64,000 nt of DNA. It comes from Gammaproteobacteria bacterium (GTDB lineage Bacteria; Pseudomonadota; Gammaproteobacteria; Burkholderiales; Rhodocyclaceae). The notes beneath the pieces are model-generated. The model was not told where the DNA came from. It saw only the letters and a program-made list of their open reading frames with translations, and searched no databases. The stretch is taken from positions 1 through 64,000 of the forward strand of contig JARFTZ010000047.1 of NCBI GenBank assembly GCA_029289235.1, written 5' to 3'. Of the stretch, positions 33,571 through 44,236 are shown piece after piece (within the stretch, counting starts at the first letter, position 1; each line of letters begins with the position of its first letter). A program made the position numbers and the translations under genes.

Positions 33571-34224
33571 ATGAATTCCAGACAATCCGAGCGAACGGCT
33601 TCCAAGGTGCACCTGATCGACGACGATCCGATGGTGACGTTCCTGTTGGTCGACCTGGTCGAGTCGGTTGACCTGCCCTATGTCGTCTATGAGAGCGCGG
33701 TGAAGTTCCTGGAGCAGGAGGGGCTGGACAGCCTGCAGGGCTGCATCGTCAGCGACCTGCGCATGCCGGGGATGAGCGGCCTGGAATTGCAGGAGACCTT
33801 GCACCGTCGTGAGATCAACCTGCCGATCATCTTCATCTCGGCGTATGCCGAAGTCCAGACCGTGGTCAGGGCGATGCGCGGCGGCGCGCTGGATTTCTTC
33901 CAGAAGCCGTTCTCCTCGCAGGAACTGGTTGAACGCATCCAGGACGGCCTGCGCATCGACAAGCAGCGGGCCGAACTGTTGAGACGGAACCGCGAGATCG
34001 GCGAGCGTGTCGCACAGCTGACGACGCGCGAGAAGGAAGTCCTGCAGGGCATCTTCGAGGGCAAGATCACCAAGGTCATCGCCGATGAACTGGGTATCGG
34101 CGTCAGGACCACCGAGACCTACCGGCAACTGATCATGCAGAAGCTGCAGGCCGGGTCGGTGGCCGAACTGGTGCGTACGGTCATCGACGTGATGCCGCTG
34201 GTGCCACAGCGTTCGTCGGAGTGA
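33571..34224 (+). CDS. FixJ-family response regulator (receiver + LuxR-type HTH)
   Basis: Receiver [23 protein letters not shown]-terminal [43 protein letters not shown]. Confidence 0.93.
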   Translation: MNSRQSERTASKVHLIDDDPMVTFLLVDLVESVDLPYVVYESAVKFLEQEGLDSLQGCIVSDLRMPGMSGLELQETLHRREINLPIIFISAYAEVQTVVRAMRGGALDFFQKPFSSQELVERIQDGLRIDKQRAELLRRNREIGERVAQLTTREKEVLQGIFEGKITKVIADELGIGVRTTETYRQLIMQKLQAGSVAELVRTVIDVMPLVPQRSSE

Positions 34225-37200
34225 TCGTGGTGTTGCCGGAGTGTCCGGTCGTTTCCGGCGTTCGGGCCTTGGCTCCTTGCAGTTCGAGCAGGGCGCGTTC
34301 GTAGTCGAAGACATCGATTGCCGCGAGCAGTGTCTCGGCGGATTTCCCTAGTGCGGCCAGTAGATTTGCACTTTCCCCGCGGGCGAATTCGGTGGCGTTG
34401 ATATCGCCATCGCGCAGCAGGCGCTCGAGTTGCAGCAACACGTGCTGGTTGCGATGGCTGGAGGCGACGGGAGATGCGGGATTGCCGGAATCGTCTTCCA
34501 CAACCGGAGGAGCCTCGATCCCGGCGCCGGTATTCTCCAGCCCTTCGACGAGTTCCCGGAAAGGATCCTTGAGGGCGTTCAGGCAACCGAACAGCGCTCC
34601 CTGATGCTCCTCTCCCTTGCGCGCCGTCTCAAGCAGCGACATGGCCATGGAGGCGACCTTCATGGCGCCGAGCAGGCCGGCCGCGCCTTTCAGCGAGTGA
34701 GCTACTTGTTCGATCGTTCGCAGGTCGCTTTCCGCCAGCGCGGTGGAGATTTTCTCCAGGTCGCCGCGATGTTCCTGCAGGAAGAGCCTGACGAGTTGTC
34801 GGAACTTGTCCTCGTTGTTGCGTACCCGGGCCAGCCCGGCGTCGATGTCGATCCACGCTACGCCGGCGAGGTGTCGGCTCAGTTCCGATTCTTTCGATGC
34901 GACGGGTGCCGGCGCCGCGGCGTTTGCAGTTTCCTGTTTCATCAGTTCAGCCCCCTCCGTGTGTGGCAGCCAGCGGAGCAGCATGGCGTACAGTTTTTCG
35001 GGATCGACCGGCTTGGCGACGAAATCGTTCATGCCGGCATCTAGGCAGGCCCGCCGGTCTTCTTCGTAGGCATTGGCGGTCATGGCCAGGATCGGCGTGG
35101 CTGCCCGGCCGGGCAGCTTGCGGATGAGACGTGTGGCCTCCAGTCCGTTCATGACCGGCATCTGCACGTCCATGAGTACCAGATCGTACGGTGTGGTGCG
35201 GATCATGTCGACGGCTTCGCGGCCGTTGTGCACGGAATCGACCTCCAGTCCGGCACCGTGCAGCAGGAGCCGGGCGACCTCGAGATTGACCTCGACGTCG
35301 TCGGCCAGCAGGACGCGCGCGCCGGCATGCGTCTGCCGCAACGCGTGCTCGTGGTCGTCCGGACGGGTTGCGCTGACGTTGGGCATGATGCCGCGGCCAC
35401 GCCGCAGGCGGGCGGTGAACCAGAATGTGCTGCCCTGACCCGGCTGGCTTTCGACGCCGACATCGCCGCCCATCAGCCGCGCCAGGCGCTGCGTGATCGC
35501 CAGGCCCAGCCCGGTACCGCCGTAGCGGCGGGTGATCGACGTGTCGGCCTGCTCGAAGGCGCTGAAGATGCCGTCGATCTTCTCGGGGGGAATGCCGATG
35601 CCGGTGTCCTCCACCAGGAAGCGCACGACGAGGCCTTGCGCATCCTCCGAAAGCAGTTCCGTGCGGATCGTCACCTGGCCGTGGTCGGTGAACTTGACGG
35701 CGTTGGCGCTGTAGTTGAGCAGTGCCTGCCGCAGCCGCGTCGGGTCGCCCCGCAACCAGAGAGGAACATCGCCGAGGTCGACAGAAACGGGGAGGCGCTT
35801 CTCGCGCAGCGCGTTGGCGAGCATCGAACGGACGCTGTCGGTGATGCTTTCCAGCAGGAAGTCCGTCTCTTCAAGTTCCATCCGCCCGGATTCGATCTTG
35901 GACAGGTCGAGGATGTTGTTGATCAGCGCCAGCAGGTGGTTGGCGGCCGCGTCGATTTTGTCCAGGCGTTCGAGCTGACGCGGTGTCGGGTCGCTGTTGC
36001 GCAGCAGGTGCGTGAGGCCGACGATGGCGTTCATCGGCGTGCGGATTTCGTGGCTCATGTTGGCCAGGAAGGCGCTCTTGGCGATATTGGCAGCCTCGGC
36101 GTGAATCCGGGCTTCGGCCAGTTGTGTGGTGCGCTGCTCAACGACCTCTTCGAGGTGGAAGCGGTACTTGTCCAGTTCCGCGCCCAGGCGCTTTTTCTCG
36201 GTGATGTCCTCCTTGACGGCCACATAATGGCTGATACGGCCGTCGGCTTGGCGGATTGGGGCGACGACGGCGAATTCGACGAACAGCGTGCCGTCCTTGC
36301 GCCGGTTGTGAAACTCGCCTTTCCAGGATTCGCCCCGCATCAGCGAGGCCCACATGGCCAGGAAATTTTCCTGCGGAGTCTGTCCTGAATGGAGGATGCG
36401 CGGATTCCTGCCAAGGGTTTCCTCTCGTGTATATCCCGTCTGTCTGACGAAGGCCACGTTGACGTATTCGATGGCGCCGGTGGTGTCGGTGATCACGATC
36501 GACTCGGGGCTCTGTTCGACCGCTTCCGAGAGGATTCGCAGGCTCTGCTCCATCGTTTTGTGCAAGGTGATGTCGAGCAGCGTCAGGCGTATCACCTTCG
36601 AAGCGTCCGCGGATGACTGCAGCGAGCTGGTTGCGTTGACATGCACGATTGAACCATCCGGGCGCCGGAGCGCCAGTTCTTCGTGCTGGCCCGCGTTGCC
36701 GTGTGTGGCCCTCTCCATGAAGTGTGTCCATCGCGCCGAGGAGTCGGCGGCGAGAAACGAAGAGAACAAACGCCCGACCAGTGGGTTGGCATGGACGCCG
36801 AGCAGCGAGGCACCCATCACATTGACCCGCTCGATGATTCCGTCCGGGGAAATCGCGAAATAGGCGACCGGCGCATGTTCGTACAGATCGACAAAACCCC
36901 TGCGCGATTCTTCGAGCGCCGCCTTGGTGTTCAGCAGGTCCTCATTCTGCAGGCGGAGTTCGGTCTGGCTGCTTTTCAGTTGCGCGTTGGCGATGTTCAG
37001 CGCCATCTCGTGCATTTTCCTGGGGGTGATGTCCTCGGCCGTGGCGAACAGATGGTCGAGCTTGCCGTCGGCTTTTCGTGCCGCCTTTACTTCGGCCTTG
37101 ATGTAGATCACCGCGCCGTCCCGACGGATGATCCGGGTTTCGAAAATGATCGAGTCGCTTGCGCCCGTGCGGACCTTCAGCACGTTACCGGCGACAGCTT

Positions 37201-37633
37201 CGAGATCATCGGGATGGACCAGATCGCAGGCGGCCTTCCGTGTGAGTTCTTCGCGGGAAAACCCTGTGATGCCGCAGCACTGCTCGTTGACCCGGAGAAA
37301 ACGCCGGTTTTCCGGGCTCAGGATCGCCATGGCGATGAAGGTCTGGTCGAAGAGCTTCGAAAGCAGTTCGTCTGCTTGCGTTTCCTCCTCGAATCGCTTC
37401 GCGAAGACGGCGCGCTGTGCGAGGGCGCGGTACAGGACAAAGGTGCTGGCGAGGATGAAAAGCACTTGCAGCACGACGAGGAGCGGCGAGTCGAAAGCCG
37501 GGCGTTCGCCGGCGACCAGCTGAGGCGTTCCCAGGAAGCACAGCGCGGCCAGCAGCATGTAGAGGGCGGAACCCGTCGCCGGAGGCAGGGACGATATGCG
37601 TCGACGCAAGGACTGGAATGCGGGATGGGCCAT
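34181..37633 (-). CDS. Hybrid sensor histidine kinase: membrane helices, several PAS domains, HisKA/HATPase, receiver, C-terminal Hpt
   Basis: [91 protein letters not shown]. Confidence 0.95.
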   Translation of the reverse strand: MAHPAFQSLRRRISSLPPATGSALYMLLAALCFLGTPQLVAGERPAFDSPLLVVLQVLFILASTFVLYRALAQRAVFAKRFEEETQADELLSKLFDQTFIAMAILSPENRRFLRVNEQCCGITGFSREELTRKAACDLVHPDDLEAVAGNVLKVRTGASDSIIFETRIIRRDGAVIYIKAEVKAARKADGKLDHLFATAEDITPRKMHEMALNIANAQLKSSQTELRLQNEDLLNTKAALEESRRGFVDLYEHAPVAYFAISPDGIIERVNVMGASLLGVHANPLVGRLFSSFLAADSSARWTHFMERATHGNAGQHEELALRRPDGSIVHVNATSSLQSSADASKVIRLTLLDITLHKTMEQSLRILSEAVEQSPESIVITDTTGAIEYVNVAFVRQTGYTREETLGRNPRILHSGQTPQENFLAMWASLMRGESWKGEFHNRRKDGTLFVEFAVVAPIRQADGRISHYVAVKEDITEKKRLGAELDKYRFHLEEVVEQRTTQLAEARIHAEAANIAKSAFLANMSHEIRTPMNAIVGLTHLLRNSDPTPRQLERLDKIDAAANHLLALINNILDLSKIESGRMELEETDFLLESITDSVRSMLANALREKRLPVSVDLGDVPLWLRGDPTRLRQALLNYSANAVKFTDHGQVTIRTELLSEDAQGLVVRFLVEDTGIGIPPEKIDGIFSAFEQADTSITRRYGGTGLGLAITQRLARLMGGDVGVESQPGQGSTFWFTARLRRGRGIMPNVSATRPDDHEHALRQTHAGARVLLADDVEVNLEVARLLLHGAGLEVDSVHNGREAVDMIRTTPYDLVLMDVQMPVMNGLEATRLIRKLPGRAATPILAMTANAYEEDRRACLDAGMNDFVAKPVDPEKLYAMLLRWLPHTEGAELMKQETANAAAPAPVASKESELSRHLAGVAWIDIDAGLARVRNNEDKFRQLVRLFLQEHRGDLEKISTALAESDLRTIEQVAHSLKGAAGLLGAMKVASMAMSLLETARKGEEHQGALFGCLNALKDPFRELVEGLENTGAGIEAPPVVEDDSGNPASPVASSHRNQHVLLQLERLLRDGDINATEFARGESANLLAALGKSAETLLAAIDVFDYERALLELQGAKARTPETTGHSGNTTITPTNAVAPAASRR

Positions 37634-37675
37634 GGCCTGTCTGTCGTATCCGGGCGGCGAACCGATGGCGACGGC

Positions 37676-38935
37676 TTATCCGTCAAGCCCGTAATGCAGG
37701 GCGATCGCCTCGAACTCGTGGCAGTGGGCCAGAAAAACGTCGGTGATCTCGGGGTCGAACTGCCGGTCGCGCTCGCCGGCGATGATCCGGCGGACCTCGG
37801 CGAAGGGCATGGCATCCTTGTAGACCCGCTTCGAGATCAACGCGTCGAAGACGTCGGCCACCGCCATCAGCCTTGCCGAAACGGGGATCGACTCCCCCGC
37901 CAGCTTGTCGGGGTAGCCGGTGCCGTCCCAGCGCTCGTGGTGCCAGCGCACGATTTCCTTGGCCTGGGCGAGGAAATCAGCGGAAGCATTGATGTCCTTT
38001 TCGGCCAGCGCGATGGCGTCGCAGCCGAGAGTCGTGTGGGTGCGCATGATCGCCCATTCCCCGGGGGTCAGCTTGCCCGGCTTGAGCAGGATGGCGTCGG
38101 GAATGCCGACCTTGCCGATGTCGTGGAGAGGCGCCGAACGTGCCAGCGTTTCGATGTATTTCGGTGTCAGCGAACGGGAAAAACGCGGCCGGTCGGCGAG
38201 ACGCATCGCCAGCAACTGCACATAGTTCTGCGTGCGCTGGATATGGTTGCCGGTCTCGTTGTCGCGGGTCTCCGCCAGATGGGCGAGCGCGCGAATGCTG
38301 ACGGCCTGGATCAGCTCGTTTTCCCGCATTCGCCGGTTGACTTCCGCTTCCAGCGCCTGGTTCTGGTCCTGCAGCCAGGAACGTGCGTGGCGAACCAGCA
38401 ACTGGCTGCGCACGCGGGCGAGGACGATCGAAGGACGAAACGGTTTGACGATGTAGTCGGCAATGCCGGCGGCGAAGGCGCGTTCCTCGTCCTCGTCGGT
38501 GTCCTTGGCGGTAAGAAAGATCACCGGAATGTCGCGTGTTTCCGGGTTGTTGCGCAGGTAGTAGAGGACTTCGTGGCCGTTCATGTCCTGCATCATGATG
38601 TCCAGCAGGATCAGGGCCGGCTTGGGTGCCTGGGCCGCCAGACGCAGCCCGGTGCCGCCGGAGTTCGCCACCTTGACGCGATAGCCGGCATCCTGCAGCA
38701 GGGAACCCAGTGCGCTGAGGTTTTCCGGCGAGTCGTCGACGATGAGGATGATCTCGTTGTCGGTCGAGCGGCGGCGCGGCGGGTTCGCGTGAGGATCGGG
38801 AACAATGACGTTCTCGCCGAGAATGAGCGACGACACGGTCGGGCGCGTATCCGTGAGCGGCATCGTCCGCGCACCGCTGCGCGGACGTTCTGCCGGTGGA
38901 GCGCCTTGATCGTTTCGCATCTGCGCCTCGCTCAC
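37676..38935 (-). CDS. Response regulator with HD-GYP phosphodiesterase output domain
   Basis: Receiver ILIVDDSPENLSAL (as IILIVDDSPENLSAL); HDIGKVGIPDAIL; HHERWDGTGYPDKLAGE. Confidence 0.94.
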   Translation of the reverse strand: MSEAQMRNDQGAPPAERPRSGARTMPLTDTRPTVSSLILGENVIVPDPHANPPRRRSTDNEIILIVDDSPENLSALGSLLQDAGYRVKVANSGGTGLRLAAQAPKPALILLDIMMQDMNGHEVLYYLRNNPETRDIPVIFLTAKDTDEDEERAFAAGIADYIVKPFRPSIVLARVRSQLLVRHARSWLQDQNQALEAEVNRRMRENELIQAVSIRALAHLAETRDNETGNHIQRTQNYVQLLAMRLADRPRFSRSLTPKYIETLARSAPLHDIGKVGIPDAILLKPGKLTPGEWAIMRTHTTLGCDAIALAEKDINASADFLAQAKEIVRWHHERWDGTGYPDKLAGESIPVSARLMAVADVFDALISKRVYKDAMPFAEVRRIIAGERDRQFDPEITDVFLAHCHEFEAIALHYGLDG

Positions 38936-38952
38936 GCGTGTCCCGCGGCCGG

Positions 38953-39531
38953 TCAGGCGGCGGCCTCCGTCGCTGGCAGGGGCTCGCCGGTTTGTGCAAT
39001 GCCGGAGAGCATGGCGATTTCATCGATGGACAGCACCTTGCCGATGTTCAGGATGATGACGAACTTTCCGGCAACCTTGCCCATCCCGGAAATGAAGTCG
39101 GCGCGGATCTTCGCTCCGAACGAAGGCGGCGGCTCGATTTCGCCGGGCGGAATCTCGAGGACTTCCGAAACGGCGTCGACCATGATGCCGATGTCGCTAT
39201 GCGCTTCCTGATCGATGACTTCGAGAATGACGATGCAGGTTCGCCGGCCCACTGTGGTCGGCTTGCCGCCGAAGCGTGCGGCCAGGTCGATGACCGGGAC
39301 GACGGCGCCGCGCAGGTTGATCACGCCGCGAATGAACGCCGGCATCATCGGAATTTCGGTCAGGTGGCCGAATTCGATGATCTCCTTCACGTTCAGGATG
39401 CCGACGGCGAACATTTCCCCGGCGAGCGAGAAGGTGAGGTATTGGGCCGGTGCTTCGCTCGCCCTGGCGACGGCGGTGTTCGCCGTGGCCGCGGGAAGCG
39501 GGTTGCCCCGTGCGGGGGTGAGTTGTCCCAT
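38953..39531 (-). CDS. cheW: Chemotaxis coupling protein CheW
   Basis: YLTFSLAGEMFAVGILNVKEIIEF; IRGVINLRGAVVPVIDLAARF. Confidence 0.95.
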   Translation of the reverse strand: MGQLTPARGNPLPAATANTAVARASEAPAQYLTFSLAGEMFAVGILNVKEIIEFGHLTEIPMMPAFIRGVINLRGAVVPVIDLAARFGGKPTTVGRRTCIVILEVIDQEAHSDIGIMVDAVSEVLEIPPGEIEPPPSFGAKIRADFISGMGKVAGKFVIILNIGKVLSIDEIAMLSGIAQTGEPLPATEAAA

Positions 39532-39541
39532 GATCCGCCTC

Positions 39542-41173
39542 TCAGAAACGCTCGAAGTCGCCTTCGCTGACTTGCAGCGATCCCGCCGGCGTGGCCATCG
39601 CCAGGCGCGGCGAAGTGCTCCGCGCAGCCGCGCCGGAACCGGCCGGACGGCTTGCCGGCCGGCGGCTGGAGCCCTCGTCGAGGCGGAAGAAGGTCATGGT
39701 CTGCTGCAGCTGTTCCGCCTGCGCGCCGAGTTCCTCGGCGGTCGCCGCGAGTTCTTCGGACGCGGAAGCGTTCTGCTGGGTCGCCTGGTTGAGCTGGCCC
39801 ATCGCACTGTTGATCTGCGTCACGCCGGACGACTGCTCCGACGACGCGGCGGCGATTTCCTGCACCAGGTCGGATGTCTTGCGGATCGACGGGACGATCT
39901 CGGTGAGCAGTTCGCCGGCGCGTTCGGCCTGTTTGACCGACGAGTCGGCGAGGTCGCCGATTTCCTGGGCGGCGACCTGCGAGCGCTCCGCCAGCTTGCG
40001 CACCTCGGCGGCGACGACCGCGAAGCCCTTGCCGTGCTCGCCGGCGCGGGCCGCTTCGATCGCCGCGTTCAGCGCCAGCAGGTTGGTCTGGTAGGCAATG
40101 TCGTCGATGATGCCGATCTTGCCGGCGATGCTCTTCATGTCATCGACCGTACGGCTGACCGCGTCGCCGCCCTCGGCGGCTTCCTGGGCGGCCTTCGATG
40201 CCATGCCGTCGGTGACGCGGGCGTTCTCGGTGTTCTGGGCGATCGAGGCGGTCATCTGCTCCATCGACGAGGTGGTTTCCTCGACGGAAGCGGCCTGCTC
40301 GCTCGACGATTGCGACAGCGACTGGGCCGTTGCCGACACCTGGCCGGCGGCGTTGGTCAGGTTGTCCGCCGCGGTGCGCACTTCGCCGATGATCTGGGTG
40401 AGGCGGCCGATCATGTTCTGCATGGCGGTCATCAATTGCCCGACTTCGTCCTTGCTGTCGGCATCGAGGCGCACCGTCAGGTCGCCCCCCGCCAGGCGCT
40501 CGGCGGCTTCGACAGCAGTGCGGATCGGGCGGGTGATCGAGCGGGTGATCCACCAGGCAAAGGCAAGGGCCATGACGATCGCGGCGATCGCGATCGAGAG
40601 GATCAGGGTCTGGGCGCCCGCCGCCGTCTTGTCCGCCGTTTCGCCCGATTTGACCATCAGATCGGTCTGGAAATCGATGAGTTGCGAGACCGACTTGAGG
40701 TAATCGTCTTGCGCCTTGCGCATGTTTCCCAGCAGCAAAACAGTGGCTTCTTCCCGTCTGCCGGTATTCGTCAGCTCGATCAACTTGCCGAGTTCGGACA
40801 CATACGTCTTCCGGGTTTCGCCGACGCCCTGCAGGATGCGCCTGCCTTCGTCGGAGGTGATTGTCTTTTCGAGCTTCTCCATGCGCTCGGAAATGATCTT
40901 GCTGCTTGCCGGGATGCGACCCAGTTCGGCGCGGGCCGTTTCCGGCGTGGCGGCCAGGATCGCATTGCGGGTGATCCGCGCGACGACGTTGACCTCGTTG
41001 ATGATGTCGTTGGCCTGCACGGTTTTCGGGAACTTGTCGCGGACCAGGTCGTTGATCTCGCCGTTGAGTACCCCGAGGCGCTGGTAGGCGAGGGAGGAGA
41101 CCACGATCAGCAGCGTCAGGACGAGCCCGAAGCCGACGCCGAGGCGAACACCGATTTTCAGATTCTTGAACAT
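39542..41173 (-). CDS. Methyl-accepting chemotaxis protein, C-terminal tail DFERF
   Basis: N-terminal TM, 4HB-type sensor region, [30 protein letters not shown] signalling tip. Confidence 0.95.
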   Translation of the reverse strand: MFKNLKIGVRLGVGFGLVLTLLIVVSSLAYQRLGVLNGEINDLVRDKFPKTVQANDIINEVNVVARITRNAILAATPETARAELGRIPASSKIISERMEKLEKTITSDEGRRILQGVGETRKTYVSELGKLIELTNTGRREEATVLLLGNMRKAQDDYLKSVSQLIDFQTDLMVKSGETADKTAAGAQTLILSIAIAAIVMALAFAWWITRSITRPIRTAVEAAERLAGGDLTVRLDADSKDEVGQLMTAMQNMIGRLTQIIGEVRTAADNLTNAAGQVSATAQSLSQSSSEQAASVEETTSSMEQMTASIAQNTENARVTDGMASKAAQEAAEGGDAVSRTVDDMKSIAGKIGIIDDIAYQTNLLALNAAIEAARAGEHGKGFAVVAAEVRKLAERSQVAAQEIGDLADSSVKQAERAGELLTEIVPSIRKTSDLVQEIAAASSEQSSGVTQINSAMGQLNQATQQNASASEELAATAEELGAQAEQLQQTMTFFRLDEGSSRRPASRPAGSGAAARSTSPRLAMATPAGSLQVSEGDFERF

Positions 41174-41176
41174 GAT

Positions 41177-43396
41177 CTACCTTTCCGTTGGACTTGCAAT
41201 TTGAATGTTGGTGGGGGTGTTGATGGAGGATGGCGGGAGCAGACGGCTTTCCTCAGCCTGCCGGACGATCCGGACGAGCGCCGCGACGTCGAGGATCAGC
41301 GCCACGTCGCCACTGCCCAGGATCGTCGAGCCGCTGATCCCGCGCAGGTTGGCGAACAGGCGGCCCAGCGGCTTGATCACGGTCTGGAATTCGCCCATCA
41401 GCTGGTCGACGACGATGCCGGCGCGTTGTCCGGCGAACTGCACCACGACGATGCTCTCGCGGGCCGGGGCCGGGCCGTCGATCTCGAACAGTTCGCGCAG
41501 GCGGATGAAAGGCAGCGCCTCGCCGCGCAGGTTGAGGAAGTTGCGCTCGCCGCCAAGATCCCGGTGTTCGATGCACTCGACGACCGAATCGAGCGGAATG
41601 ACGTAGGAGGCCTTGCCGATGCCGACCAGGAAGCCGTCGATGATGGCCAGGGTCAGCGGCAGACGGATGGTGAAGGTCGATCCGACGCCTTCCGTGGATG
41701 CAACGTCGACCGTGCCGCGCAGCGCCTGGATGTTGCGGCGCACGACGTCCATGCCGACGCCGCGGCCGGAGAGTTTCGAGACCTGGTCGGCGGTCGAGAA
41801 GCCGGGTTCGAAGATGAGGTTGATGATCTCGCTGTCCGACAGCGCGTCAGTTGGCTGGATCAGTTCACGCTCGACGGCCTTGGCGCGGATCTTCTCGCGG
41901 TTGAGCCCGCCACCGTCGTCGGAAACCTCGATGACGATGCTGCCCGAGTCATGGAAGGCGTTGAGCGAGACGCGGCCGCAGGCCGGCTTGCCGCAGGCCA
42001 GGCGCGTCTCGACCGGCTCGATGCCGTGGTCGAGCGAATTGCGCACCAGGTGCATCAGCGGATCGCCGATTTTCTCGACGACGCTTTTGTCGAGTTCCGT
42101 ATCGGCACCGCTGATCGACAGCTCGATTTCCTTGCCGAGATCCTTGGCGACGTCGCGCACCACGCGATGGAAACGGTTGAAGGTATCGCCGATCTGCACC
42201 ATGCGCAGTTGCAGCGCGGAATCACGAATGTTTTCGACGAGGCGCGAGAGCACCGACGTCGCTTCAATCAGGTCGCCGTTGCGGCTGCGGGCGGCCAGCA
42301 GGTTGGCCGAGGCGCCGGCGATGACCAGTTCGCCGATCAGGTCGATCAGGCTGTCCAGCTTGTCGGCGTGCACCCGTACCAGCTGGGCTTCGCGCGCCTT
42401 CTTCTCGGTGACCTGGCTCTGGCGGGTGACCGCGGCGTCGATGACTTCCTTGTGCACCACCTTGCTGTCGATGAGGATTTCGCCGAGTGGCGGTGCTTCT
42501 TCCGGGGCGGCCTCCGCTGCGTTTTGCTGCGCCAGCAGGCCGCGATCGACCTCGGCCTGCGTCAGCGCGCCGCAGCGCACCAGTATTTCGCCAAGGCGCA
42601 GGGTGTCTTCGGGCAGCTCGGCGATCAGCCGGAGGTAGTCGTCAAGTTTGCTCTGCGGCGGGAGGATGCGCAGGTCGCATTCGTCGCTGACGAAATCGAA
42701 GACGCGTTCGATGTCGGCCTTGCCGGCTTTGGTCTGCAGGCGAATCTCGAAGCCCAGGTAGCACGATTCCGGGTCCATCTCCGCTGCTTCGGGAAGCGCA
42801 TCGGCGATCGTTTCGATGCCGATGATTTCGCCGAGACCGCCGAGGAAACGGATGAACGAGAGCGGGTCGGTGCCGCCGCGCATGACGTTCGGCCCGAAGC
42901 GCACCGAAACGTGCCAAGCGTCGTTGCTGACGACGCCGCCACCCGTGCTTTCGACGCTGGCGTCGTCATCGTCGGCGACGGTCAGGCTGGCGCCGGCTGG
43001 CGTGTCGGCGTTGTCGAGAATCTGTTTCAGTCGTTCGGTCAGCGCGTCGCCGCGTTCGCTCAGGGCAGCGTCCGGTTCTGCCTGTTGCGCGGCGAGGACG
43101 TCCACCAGGCTGCCCATGTGGTCGCAGCACGCCAGCAAGATGTTGGCCAGTTCGCCGCTGACGGCAAGATCGCCGTTGCGCAGGGCGTCGAGGAGGTTTT
43201 CCACGCGGTGGGTGAAATGCTCGATGTAGGCGCATTCGATGACGCCGGCGCCGCCCTTGATCGTATGCGCGGCGCGGAAGATGGCGTTGAGGTTGTCGGT
43301 GTCGTCCGGCATCTGTTCGAGGCGGAGCAGGCCGGCTTCCATTTCCGCGAGCTGTTCGCGGCATTCCTGGATATACACGCTGGTCAGTTCGTCCAT
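41177..43396 (-). CDS. cheA: Chemotaxis histidine kinase CheA with an internal MshEN/GspE-N-like tandem repeat
   Basis: P1 AAHTIKGGAGVIE; LVRNSLDHGIEPVE; ISGRGVGMDVVRRNI-like G-box (LSGRGVGMDVVRRNIQAL); C-terminal CheW-like domain. Confidence 0.96.
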   Translation of the reverse strand: MDELTSVYIQECREQLAEMEAGLLRLEQMPDDTDNLNAIFRAAHTIKGGAGVIECAYIEHFTHRVENLLDALRNGDLAVSGELANILLACCDHMGSLVDVLAAQQAEPDAALSERGDALTERLKQILDNADTPAGASLTVADDDDASVESTGGGVVSNDAWHVSVRFGPNVMRGGTDPLSFIRFLGGLGEIIGIETIADALPEAAEMDPESCYLGFEIRLQTKAGKADIERVFDFVSDECDLRILPPQSKLDDYLRLIAELPEDTLRLGEILVRCGALTQAEVDRGLLAQQNAAEAAPEEAPPLGEILIDSKVVHKEVIDAAVTRQSQVTEKKAREAQLVRVHADKLDSLIDLIGELVIAGASANLLAARSRNGDLIEATSVLSRLVENIRDSALQLRMVQIGDTFNRFHRVVRDVAKDLGKEIELSISGADTELDKSVVEKIGDPLMHLVRNSLDHGIEPVETRLACGKPACGRVSLNAFHDSGSIVIEVSDDGGGLNREKIRAKAVERELIQPTDALSDSEIINLIFEPGFSTADQVSKLSGRGVGMDVVRRNIQALRGTVDVASTEGVGSTFTIRLPLTLAIIDGFLVGIGKASYVIPLDSVVECIEHRDLGGERNFLNLRGEALPFIRLRELFEIDGPAPARESIVVVQFAGQRAGIVVDQLMGEFQTVIKPLGRLFANLRGISGSTILGSGDVALILDVAALVRIVRQAEESRLLPPSSINTPTNIQIASPTER

Positions 43397-43406
43397 TGGG
43401 GTCTCC

Positions 43407-43712
43407 TCAGCAGGCTTCGGCGGCGGGGATGACCAGCGGGTCCCCGAGTTCGCCGGCGAGGTTGCAAAAGTCGATCAGCGAGCGCACCGCCTGGCTGTGG
43501 GCAACGATGACCGCACGTTTGCCGGCGCGTTGTGCTTCCTTTTTCAGCAGCAGAAGCAACTGCAAGCCGGCGGTGTCGATCTCGTTGACCTGCGACAGGT
43601 CGAGTTCGAGTTCATCGCTCGCGGCGAGCGCGGCGAGCAGCGTCTGCTTCAGCTCCAGCGCGTGGTAGATGGTCAGGTCCTCGGCGAGGGGCAGGGTTTT
43701 GCTGGCTGGCAT
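43407..43712 (-). CDS. STAS-domain protein (anti-sigma-factor-antagonist-like)
   Basis: 101 aa; LELDLSQVNEIDTAGLQLLLLLKKEAQ STAS core. Confidence 0.88.
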   Translation of the reverse strand: MPASKTLPLAEDLTIYHALELKQTLLAALAASDELELDLSQVNEIDTAGLQLLLLLKKEAQRAGKRAVIVAHSQAVRSLIDFCNLAGELGDPLVIPAAEAC

Positions 43713-43721
43713 GACGGAGCC

Positions 43722-44231
43722 TCAGAAAAGTTCGACGCGCGGCGAGTTCAGGGCGCCTGCATCGCTCGCGGCGGCGGATGCGTGGATCGCCCGTTGCCGT
43801 TCGGTAACGTAGCTGCCGTGCAGTTGCTGCAAGCGTTCATCGCCACTCAGCAGGTTTTTCGGCGGTGTTCCGGTCCGAAGCAGTTCGGCCAGGTGGGCGC
43901 TGTGTTGTCCGAGCATCTGCAGTGCAGTCATGACGCTGCCGATCTGCTGGTGCAGCACGTCCTGGAACTGCAGCCGCGCGAGTGCGTCCCCCAGTTTGTC
44001 GGTCACCCGCTGGAAAACGTCTGCCGGGTGGCCTGGCATCTCGGGCACGATGTCGGCGAGGGAGTTATCGACGGCAATCAGGTCGTTGGTCAGCGCGATG
44101 ACCGCTTTTTCCCCCGTTTCAACGCTGTCCTGCAGTTGCCGGCAGAGGATCTCAACGAGATGGCCTGCTTCCTGGAGTTCTGTGGCGACCTGCCGGGCGG
44201 CGTCCGGGGCTGAGGGTGGGATTGGCACCAT
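43722..44231 (-). CDS. CheZ-like chemotaxis protein (putative CheY-P phosphatase)
   Basis: Helical 169-aa protein with ARLQFQDVLHQQIGSV (DxxxQ, compare CheZ QDLTGQ) immediately downstream of cheY. Confidence 0.6.
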   Translation of the reverse strand: MVPIPPSAPDAARQVATELQEAGHLVEILCRQLQDSVETGEKAVIALTNDLIAVDNSLADIVPEMPGHPADVFQRVTDKLGDALARLQFQDVLHQQIGSVMTALQMLGQHSAHLAELLRTGTPPKNLLSGDERLQQLHGSYVTERQRAIHASAAASDAGALNSPRVELF

Positions 44232-44236
44232 GGTCT

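Noticed and set aside
39215-43432. 1405-aa plus-strand ORF
   Set aside because: Antisense to cheW/mcp/cheA, low-complexity Arg/Asp/Gly-rich shadow ORF typical of high-GC codon bias.
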